Below, in pieces: positions 1-4,770 of a stretch of DNA of 5,004 bases; position 1 is the stretch's first letter; every line of letters begins with the position of its first letter. The stretch comes from an uncultured Collinsella sp. (GTDB taxonomy: Bacteria; Actinomycetota; Coriobacteriia; Coriobacteriales; Coriobacteriaceae): positions 1-5,004 of the forward strand of contig CABUVF010000156.1 of assembly GCA_902494945.1 (NCBI GenBank). Direction: 5' to 3'. The translations under genes and the position numbers were made by a program. The notes under the pieces are model-generated. The model was not told the DNA's origin. It saw nothing but the letters and a program-made list of their open reading frames with translations, and ran no database searches.

Positions 1-332
1 AGGTCCTCGCCCGAGAGCATCGTCAATCGCGTGTCATCGGTACCAAACGTCGTGCCGTCGACAAACGTCAAAGAAAGACCGCTCAGCTCCTCGTCGGCAT
101 CGGCCTGAACTTCCCAGGTAATGCGCGTCTCGGTGCCGCCGACCACATCGCTGCCCGAACCGGTGTTGGGTCGGGCGGTAATCTTTGCGGTCTCAAGCGC
201 CTGGGCGGTCGTGGGCGCATATGCCCCCGCGCACACCAGCGCGAGCGCCACGGCCATGACGCAGGCTAGCTTTTGGAGCAAGACGGGCAGTGGAAAACGC
301 TGCTCAGCGGCCCCTTTGTTCAGTCGAGACAA
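1..332 (-). CDS. Secreted protein of unknown function, N-terminal fragment
   Basis: The gene is cut by the left edge, so only about the first 110 residues are visible. The start is TTG at 332. It is preceded at 5 bases by AGGAG (minus strand), and no better start lies upstream. The N-terminus has a positively charged stretch (R3, K6, R12, K21), a hydrophobic core at about residues 22-39, and an Ala-x-Ala site after A45, so it looks like a signal peptide for export. The following region (about 46-110) is rich in Thr, Gly and Asp with alternating hydrophobic residues, consistent with a beta-sandwich surface domain. I see no lipobox, catalytic motif or recognisable family signature. An ATG at codon 26 would give a signal lacking its charged n-region and is less likely. 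It lies 118 bases downstream of the binding-protein gene, beyond a strong terminator, so it is probably transcribed separately, although no convincing promoter is visible. Export is fairly secure; function is unknown. Confidence 0.72.
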   Translation of the reverse strand, partial: MSRLNKGAAEQRFPLPVLLQKLACVMAVALALVCAGAYAPTTAQALETAKITARPNTGSGSDVVGGTETRITWEVQADADEELSGLSLTFVDGTTFGTDDTRLTMLSGED

Positions 333-367
333 GGTGGCTCCTATCGTAGAAGTTGCCGGCAAAACGA

Positions 368-386
368 GACGGAAACGCTCTCCGTC
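368..386 (-). terminator. Second hairpin, possible backup terminator
   Basis: A 6-bp inverted repeat (GACGGA/TCCGTC, 7-base loop) is followed on the minus strand by TCGTTTTG, a short T-run. It lies just beyond the stronger hairpin at 401-428 and could act as a second terminator for the binding-protein gene. It could also be leader structure of the secreted-protein gene that starts at 332. The stem is short and the T-run is broken, so this is tentative. Confidence 0.3.
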
Positions 387-388
387 AA

Positions 389-428
389 GAGAAACGCAAA
401 GGCCCTCTCCGCCAAAACGGAAAGGGCC
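389..428 (-). terminator. Intrinsic terminator of the substrate-binding protein gene
   Basis: On the minus strand, starting 22 bases after the stop codon at 451, GGCCCT (401-406) pairs with AGGGCC (423-428). One mismatch follows, then TCCG (408-411) pairs with CGGA (418-421) around a 6-base loop. The stem is followed by the T-rich tail TTTGCGTTTCTC (400 down to 389). This is a classical rho-independent layout, although the T-tract is interrupted. Confidence 0.75.
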
Positions 429-450
429 CGCGTGCAATCAAGTAGCTATT

Positions 451-1311
451 TTACTTGATGTTGTACTTAGCCATAAGGGTGTCAACGGTACCGTCATCGG
501 TCAGGTCCTTGATGGCCTGGTTGACGTCGTCCTTGAGCTTAGTGTTGCCCTGGTTGATGGCGATGGCGTACTCCTCGCCGGTGCTGATCTGCTTGATGGT
601 CTGGCAGGTGTTGAACTGCTCGGCGGTCAGCTGGCTGGCGACGGAGCGGTTGGTCACCACGGCGTCACCCTTATCGGACTGCAGGGCGCTGAAGCACTCG
701 GTGGCGTCCTTGTAGGGAACAATCTTGGCCTTGGGGAAGTTCTCCTGGGCAAAGGCCTCGGCGGTCGAGCCAGACTGGACGATGATGGTAGCGTCGGCGT
801 TGTTGAGCTTCTCGCTGTAGTTGTCGGCCGTGATGTCGGTGTTATCGACCTTGGTCACGATAGCCTGATCGTCCATGTAGTAGGAATCAGAGAAAGTGAC
901 TTCCTTCTCACGCTCGGGCGTGTCGGTGATAGCCGCGATGGAAACGTCATACTTGGCGCCCGAAGCGACGCCCGGAACCAGCGTGTCAAAGTCATTGTTG
1001 ACATACTCGACATCCAGGCCCAGCTTGTCGCCGATAGCCTTGATGAGCTCAAGGTCAAAGCCCTGGTAGTCGCCGTTGTCGTCCTTGTACTCAAACGGAG
1101 CGTACTCGGCAGAGGTGCCGACGGTCAGCGTACCGTCCTTGACGAGCGCGTACTCCTTGGAGCCATCGACCTTCTCGACCTTCGCGTCGTCAGAGCTGCT
1201 GGAACCGGCATCGGAACCAGAGGTGGCGTTGGACGAGCCGCAACCCGTCAGTGCAAGAGCGAGTGCCATGGCACCCGTGGCGGCAAATGCGCCAAGCTTC
1301 TTAAGCTTCAT
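451..1311 (-). CDS. ABC transporter substrate-binding lipoprotein, polar amino acid type
   Basis: A 286-residue extracytoplasmic binding protein of the SBP_bac_3 family (HisJ/GlnH type), expected to capture an amino acid and deliver it to an ABC permease. Residues 1-24 form a lipoprotein signal: K2, K4 and K5, a hydrophobic core, then lipobox L21-T22-G23-C24, with C24 the lipidated residue. A Ser/Gly/Asp-rich linker follows (about 25-50). Lobe 1 begins near T61 and carries the family signature GFDLELIKAIGDKL at 84-97. T131-P-E-R134 aligns with the Thr and the carboxylate-binding Arg of GlnH/HisJ. The second-lobe position that is normally Asp, contacting the ligand's alpha-amino group, appears to be N221 (VVTNRSVA). 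STGEEYAIAI at 243-252 is typical of the C-terminal half. C206 and C236 might form a disulfide. ATG at 1311 was chosen because AAGGAG sits 7 bases upstream and the lipoprotein signal begins there; the in-frame upstream extension to 1440 would bury the signal and run through the promoter. No permease or ATPase gene is adjacent, and it has its own promoter and terminator. The exact ligand cannot be read. Confidence 0.93.
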   Translation of the reverse strand: MKLKKLGAFAATGAMALALALTGCGSSNATSGSDAGSSSSDDAKVEKVDGSKEYALVKDGTLTVGTSAEYAPFEYKDDNGDYQGFDLELIKAIGDKLGLDVEYVNNDFDTLVPGVASGAKYDVSIAAITDTPEREKEVTFSDSYYMDDQAIVTKVDNTDITADNYSEKLNNADATIIVQSGSTAEAFAQENFPKAKIVPYKDATECFSALQSDKGDAVVTNRSVASQLTAEQFNTCQTIKQISTGEEYAIAINQGNTKLKDDVNQAIKDLTDDGTVDTLMAKYNIK

Positions 1312-1368
1312 GATCAGTCTCCTTCCAATGACCCCACGTGATTCAGAGGTCTGCAAAAACTGTTGGTT

Positions 1369-1397
1369 ATTATGCACCTGTAAGTGCGAATCTGCAA
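1369..1397 (-). promoter_or_regulatory. Sigma-70-type promoter of the substrate-binding protein gene
   Basis: On the minus strand, TTGCAG (1392-1397) and CATAAT (1369-1374) are separated by exactly 17 bases. Each box matches the consensus at 4-5 of 6 positions. Transcription would begin near 1362, giving a leader of about 50 bases before the ATG at 1311. The ribosome binding site AAGGAG lies at 1319-1324. Confidence 0.7.
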
Positions 1398-1406
1398 TTA
1401 GAAAAC

Positions 1407-1421
1407 TGATTGAAACAATCA
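1407..1421. promoter_or_regulatory. Perfect 6-3-6 palindrome beside the promoter, candidate operator
   Basis: TGATTG-AAA-CAATCA is a perfect inverted repeat centred about 20 bases upstream of the centre of the -35 box of the binding-protein promoter. This is where an activator, or a repressor acting from upstream, could bind. It overlaps by three bases a looser dyad, TCAC-N5-GTGA, at 1419-1431. The position and symmetry are seen directly; that a protein binds here is inference, and I cannot assign a regulator family. Confidence 0.35.
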
Positions 1422-1454
1422 CATAACGTGAATGGAACACTCCACTTTGTGACA

Positions 1455-1474
1455 GTCGTTACTGCTGTAACGAC
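1455..1474. repeat. Perfect 8-bp inverted repeat spanning the nfo stop codon
   Basis: GTCGTTAC (1455-1462) and GTAACGAC (1467-1474) are exact reverse complements around a 4-base loop, and they include the last codons and TAA stop of nfo. No T-tract follows on the minus strand, so this is not a standard intrinsic terminator. It could be an mRNA 3'-end hairpin limiting read-through or decay, or a dyad for a DNA-binding protein. Confidence 0.45.
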
Positions 1475-2325
1475 CTTAAAAGTTTGATTTCAGCTGCATA
1501 ACCTGCAAGTTCGTTCGGCGTCTCCAAAATGAACGGCAATGCACGCAAACGGCTATTCGATACAATAATCTGCATAACCTGCATACCACCGCCAAACTCC
1601 TCGCTGCCAAGGTATCCCTTGCCGATGCACTCGTGACGATCTTTATGGGCACCACAGGGGTTCTTCGAATCGTTGATGTGTACGGCACGCAAGCGGTCGA
1701 TACCCACCACGCGGTCGAACTCGTCGAGTACGCCGTCCAGATCATGGATGATGTCGTAGCCGGCATCGCTCACATGACAGGTGTCCAAACAAACGCCCAG
1801 CTTATCGGACAGCTCTGGGCACTTGGCGGCAACGCCCTCGATAATGCACGCCAGCTCTTCAAAGCTACGGCCCACCTCGGTGCCCTTGCCCGCCATGGTC
1901 TCGAGCAACACCGTCGTCTGCTGTCCCTCAAACATCACCTGGCACAGCGTGTCGACAATCATCTGAATGCCGGCGTCTGCCCCCTGTCCCACATGCGCAC
2001 CGGGATGGAAGTTGTAGTAATTGCCGGGCAGCGCTTCCAGACGCTGCAAGTCCTCGGCCATTGCCTCCAAGGCAAACTCGCGCGCCCGCTCTTTAGCCGA
2101 ACAGGGGTTATAGGTATACGGGGCATGAGCCACGAGCGGACCGAAGTCGTTTTGCGCCATAAGCTCGCGCAGAGCCGCCACGTCATCCATATCAAGGTCT
2201 TTTGCCTTGCCACCACGCGGGTTGCGCGTGAAGAATGCAAAGGTATTGGCGCCAATGGATAGCGCCGTCTCCCCCATTGCCCGATAGCCCTTCGTCGTCG
2301 AAAGATGACACCCGATCGTTAGCAT
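1459..2325 (-). CDS. nfo: Endonuclease IV (AP endonuclease, Nfo)
   Basis: A 288-residue cytosolic DNA-repair enzyme that cleaves the phosphodiester bond 5' of abasic sites and removes blocking 3' ends during base excision repair. It is a single TIM-barrel AP-endonuclease family 2 protein of normal length. All nine metal ligands known from E. coli Nfo can be placed: H67 (HAPYTYN), H107 (NFHPG), E142 (LLETMAGKGTE), D181 and H184 (LDTCH), H216 (HINDSK), D229 and H231 (HKDRHECIGKG), and E268 (ILETP). The three-zinc site is therefore intact. I chose ATG at 2325 because GGGGGAG lies 6 bases upstream; a TTG two codons earlier would abut that site. It lies 144 bases after the Gfo/Idh gene with palindromic element 1 between them, so co-transcription is possible but unproven. 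A small palindrome overlaps its stop codon. Confidence 0.96.
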   Translation of the reverse strand: MLTIGCHLSTTKGYRAMGETALSIGANTFAFFTRNPRGGKAKDLDMDDVAALRELMAQNDFGPLVAHAPYTYNPCSAKERAREFALEAMAEDLQRLEALPGNYYNFHPGAHVGQGADAGIQMIVDTLCQVMFEGQQTTVLLETMAGKGTEVGRSFEELACIIEGVAAKCPELSDKLGVCLDTCHVSDAGYDIIHDLDGVLDEFDRVVGIDRLRAVHINDSKNPCGAHKDRHECIGKGYLGSEEFGGGMQVMQIIVSNSRLRALPFILETPNELAGYAAEIKLLRSLQQ

Positions 2326-2345
2326 CTCCAACTCCCCCTCATCAG

Positions 2346-2408
2346 TTGCGGTGAAATACGGTCTATTGGTGCCTTATTTTGGCGCAAACAGACCGTATTC
2401 CACCGCAA
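2346..2408. repeat. Palindromic intergenic element, copy 1
   Basis: A 28-base left arm (2346-2373) faces a 28-base right arm (2381-2408) around the 7-base loop TTATTTT. The arms are complementary except at four positions. Read as minus-strand RNA, two of these become G-U wobbles, so the structure suits that strand slightly better. The outer arms, TTGCGGTG and CACCGCAA, are shared exactly with copy 2. Conserved flanks extend the similarity to 2343-2420, with CAG on the left and TATAAAAGGG on the right. On the minus strand the hairpin ends 20 bases before the nfo start, just ahead of its ribosome binding site. No T-run follows the stem on either strand, so it does not look like an intrinsic terminator. 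Confidence 0.88.
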
Positions 2409-2409
2409 G

Positions 2410-2451
2410 ATATAAAAGGGGCATCAGGGGCAAGGTCCGCCGAGCCCCCTT
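2410..2451 (-). terminator. Weak possible terminator after the Gfo/Idh gene
   Basis: On the minus strand, AAGGGGGC (2451 down to 2444) can pair with GCCCCTT (2422 down to 2416), with one bulged G and a 21-base loop, followed by TTATATC. A competing stem uses GCCCC at 2431-2427 instead. The loop is large and the T-run is short, so termination would probably be partial. The same CCCCTT could instead pair with the nfo ribosome binding site downstream. Confidence 0.3.
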
Positions 2452-2469
2452 GAGCACCAGCACCGCAGC

Positions 2470-3489
2470 CTAGAGCGTCAAGCGAATCGCATCAATGATC
2501 TGCGCACAGCGCTGTGTGGCGGCAAGGGGCATGACGGGACTCTCGAGTTTCCCCGCCCGGATGAGCTGGGTCACATGATGAATTTCGCCGTAGAAATCAT
2601 CGACCTCAAACGGGGCATTTATTTCGAGCATTCGTCCGTCGGAGTACTTCACATGGGCGAGCTCGGGGCGATGGAGGCGCTCGATTTCCAACGAGCCCCG
2701 CTCGCAGGCAATCGTTAAACGGCTTTCACATGCTGCTTTGCCGTCGCACACCATATGAATGGGTATACCGCCGACACTCATATGGATCTCATCGGCCCAA
2801 TCCACGCGGCCACCCGATACGTCACGCCAGCGAACTTCACGAGACGAAACATCGCACGCACCCGCAAGAAGATCCTCAAACCACCCGACCGCGTAGCAGC
2901 CCATGTCATATAGACAGCCACCCTGCAACGGATCGAGCAGATAACTCGAAGGCGGCTGACCATAATCGAGTTTTTGCACGCTTTCGATCGAGACGATACG
3001 GCCAAGCTCGCCCGACGCAAGCAAACCCTTCACGCGAGTATGCATCGGACAAAACCGATTCTTCATCGCCTCCATAAACAGTACGCCGCGCTCGCGAGAG
3101 GTGGAGGCAATCGATAGAGCCTCTTCCTCACTCAAAACGGCCGGTTTTTCGCACAGCACGGCCTTTCCCGCGCGCAGTGCCCGACAGACCCAATGCGCAT
3201 GCATGCCATGTGGAAGAGCCAAGTAGATTGCGTCGACATCGGGGTCGGCAATCAGCGCATCATAAGCCGCATCGCCGCTATCGTCAGTCGTGGCATAGCT
3301 GTGCGCGGTATCAATCGAAAACGCCCTGCAAAACTCCTCAACATGCGAAGGGGTGCGACCGGCGGCAGCCACAAGCCGCGCCCCGTCCACCTCCTTGAGC
3401 GACGATGCAAATCGATGCGAAATGTGCCCAGCGCCCAAAACGCCCCAACGAACCTCGCGCAAATCATCACATGAATCCCGATGGCCCAC
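2470..3489 (-). CDS. Gfo/Idh/MocA-family NAD(P)-dependent oxidoreductase
   Basis: A 339-residue cytosolic dehydrogenase of normal family length. The N-terminal Rossmann domain (about 13-130) begins with the dinucleotide-binding loop G16-V-L-G19-A-G21. It continues to LPHGMHAHWV (92-101) and the conserved E114-K115-P116, whose Lys is usually catalytic. MEAMKNRFCP (139-148) is also typical. The C-terminal alpha/beta domain carries GGCLYDMGCYAV (190-201). The position often held by His in myo-inositol dehydrogenases is Tyr here (Y199), as in the branch containing dimeric dihydrodiol dehydrogenases, NADP-xylose dehydrogenases and glucose-fructose oxidoreductase. The likely reaction is hydride transfer to or from a sugar or related polyol; the substrate is not readable. 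The start is GTG at 3489, with AAGGGGG 5 bases upstream. It follows the aldo/keto reductase after 90 bases, with palindromic element 2 filling the gap. The two redox genes may be co-transcribed, although the hairpin could modulate read-through. Confidence 0.92.
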   Translation of the reverse strand: MGHRDSCDDLREVRWGVLGAGHISHRFASSLKEVDGARLVAAAGRTPSHVEEFCRAFSIDTAHSYATTDDSGDAAYDALIADPDVDAIYLALPHGMHAHWVCRALRAGKAVLCEKPAVLSEEEALSIASTSRERGVLFMEAMKNRFCPMHTRVKGLLASGELGRIVSIESVQKLDYGQPPSSYLLDPLQGGCLYDMGCYAVGWFEDLLAGACDVSSREVRWRDVSGGRVDWADEIHMSVGGIPIHMVCDGKAACESRLTIACERGSLEIERLHRPELAHVKYSDGRMLEINAPFEVDDFYGEIHHVTQLIRAGKLESPVMPLAATQRCAQIIDAIRLTL

Positions 3490-3504
3490 GACAGCCCCCT
3501 TCAG

Positions 3505-3567
3505 TTGCGGTGGATTAGTTCCTGTTTAAGCCCCATTCTGCCGCAAACAGGAACTATTCCACCGCAA
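3505..3567. repeat. Palindromic intergenic element, copy 2
   Basis: A 23-base left arm (3505-3527) pairs with a 23-base right arm (3545-3567), with a single T-T mismatch and a 17-base loop. The outer arms TTGCGGTGG/CCACCGCAA and the flanks (CAG on the left, TATAAAAGGG on the right) match copy 1. The conserved unit is 3502-3579 and aligns to 2343-2420 without gaps, 59 of 78 bases being identical. The block GTTC/GAAC (3518-3521 with 3551-3554) replaces CGGT/ACCG of copy 1, and both sides have changed so pairing is kept. On the minus strand the stem begins 12 bases after the reductase stop codon and ends 15 bases before the GTG of the next gene. Confidence 0.88.
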
Positions 3568-3579
3568 GCTATAAAAGGG

Positions 3580-4770
3580 TCATGAGGAGCGCGTTTTGCC
3601 GAAGGCCTTGAGCACCGCCGTCACGGGGCCAGGCTGAAAACGGCGGCGTACGTCGTCCAAGCGCCCGGGAATATCGATGTGTTGCGGGCAGTGACGCGCG
3701 CATTTGCCGCATTTAACGCAGTTGCTCACCAACTTGGGCTCGCTCGTCCGCACCGCGCTCGCCGTAAAATACTGCGATAGACCCGTAAACCAGCTGTGCG
3801 CATAGCTTGCATTGTAGGCGGCAAAACACCCAGGGATATTGATGCCTTTGGGACACGGCATGCAGTAGCCGCATCCCGTACAAGGCACGCGATTCGATTT
3901 TTCAAATTCCGTCAGCACGCGCGCAATGGTATCGAGCTGAGCGCCCGTCATCGAATCCGGCAGGGCTCGGTCGGCCAGCGCCGCGTTCTCATCCACTTGC
4001 GCGGTATCGGTCATGCCCGAAAGCAGCATCGTGACCTGAGGATGGTTCCACACCCACGAAAGCCCCCAGGCGGCAGGAGTGCGCAGGCGCGGGTCATGGG
4101 CGCCATCGAGCACGGCGCGGGCCCGCGGCGGCAGCTTGCCCGCCAAACGCCCGCCCAACAGCGGCTCCATCACAAACACCGCGAGCCCGCGCTCGGCGGC
4201 TGCCATGAGCCCCGCCGTCCCCGCTTGGTAGCGCTCTCCAGCGTAGTTGTACTGGATCTGGCAAAAATCCCAGTCATACGCGTCAAGCATCGTGAGGAAG
4301 TCCGCCGCACTGCCGTGGTACGAAAAACCTATCTGGCGAATACGCCCCGCAGCCTTTTGGTGCGCAATCCAGTCCTCGATGCCCAACGCCACCACGCGCT
4401 CCCACTGGGCGGGCGAGGTGATGTTGTGCATAAGGTAATAGTCGATATGGTCGGTCCGCAGGCGACGCAGTTGCTCGTCGAAAAACCGGTCGAAATCCTC
4501 CGCGCACTTGCACGAAGCGTGCGGCAACTTAGTCGCCAGCAACACCCGGTCGCGCAGCCCCAAGCGCTCAAGTGAGGCGCCCACGCATGCCTCGTTACCG
4601 GGATAGAGATACGCGGTATCCAGATAATTGATCCCCTGCTCCACCGCATGGGAAATGATGGCGTCGGCTGCCTTAGCGTCCGGATGGCCCGGCGCACCGG
4701 GAAACCTCATGCAGCCCAGACCGAGAGCGGATATTCGGTTACCACTTTTGGGGTCAACGCGGTATTGCAC
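3580..4770 (-). CDS. Aldo/keto reductase with C-terminal two-[4Fe-4S] ferredoxin-like domain
   Basis: A 396-residue cytosolic oxidoreductase. Residues 1 to about 285 form an aldo/keto reductase barrel. The catalytic tetrad is visible as D51 and Y56 (DTAYLYPGNE), K81 (ATKLP) and H115 (YLMHN), so carbonyl reduction chemistry looks intact. The C-terminus carries two cysteine clusters: C297-x2-C300-x2-C303-x2-C306-P, and C351-x2-C354-x2-C357-x3-C361-P, the pattern of two [4Fe-4S] centres. This fusion is a known subfamily common in anaerobes and suggests that electrons can pass to or from a ferredoxin-type partner; the physiological substrate is unknown. I chose GTG at 4770 because GGAGG lies 4 bases upstream and the product then begins MQYRVD, which suits the family. 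ATG at 4788 would add six residues but has only a weak GGGG upstream. The open frame continues to 4896 without family-like sequence. It is the first visible gene of a possible cluster with the Gfo/Idh gene and nfo. Confidence 0.93.
   Translation of the reverse strand: MQYRVDPKSGNRISALGLGCMRFPGAPGHPDAKAADAIISHAVEQGINYLDTAYLYPGNEACVGASLERLGLRDRVLLATKLPHASCKCAEDFDRFFDEQLRRLRTDHIDYYLMHNITSPAQWERVVALGIEDWIAHQKAAGRIRQIGFSYHGSAADFLTMLDAYDWDFCQIQYNYAGERYQAGTAGLMAAAERGLAVFVMEPLLGGRLAGKLPPRARAVLDGAHDPRLRTPAAWGLSWVWNHPQVTMLLSGMTDTAQVDENAALADRALPDSMTGAQLDTIARVLTEFEKSNRVPCTGCGYCMPCPKGINIPGCFAAYNASYAHSWFTGLSQYFTASAVRTSEPKLVSNCVKCGKCARHCPQHIDIPGRLDDVRRRFQPGPVTAVLKAFGKTRSS

Noticed and set aside
121..1341. 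Long plus-strand open frame (about 406 codons) opposite the binding-protein gene
   Set aside because: It is antisense to a well-supported lipoprotein gene and its promoter. Its valine- and leucine-rich low-complexity product is what antisense reading of biased GC-rich codons gives. There is no ribosome binding site or family motif.
1312..1440. N-terminal extension of the binding protein to an ATG at 1440
   Set aside because: It would place 43 residues before a perfect lipoprotein signal, and the stretch contains the -35 and -10 boxes and the ribosome binding site.
1633..2262. Plus-strand open frame of 209 codons opposite nfo
   Set aside because: It is a shadow of nfo, whose nine metal ligands are all in place on the minus strand. 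No ribosome binding site or recognisable domain is seen.
2346..3567. The two intergenic palindromes as ordinary intrinsic terminators or a CRISPR array
   Set aside because: No T-run follows either stem on either strand. There are only two copies, 1.1 kb apart with a gene between them, so they are not spaced as a CRISPR array.
3796..4575. Plus-strand open frame of 259 codons opposite the aldo/keto reductase
   Set aside because: The Arg/His-rich product is typical of antisense frames in GC-rich DNA, and the minus-strand reductase is unambiguous.
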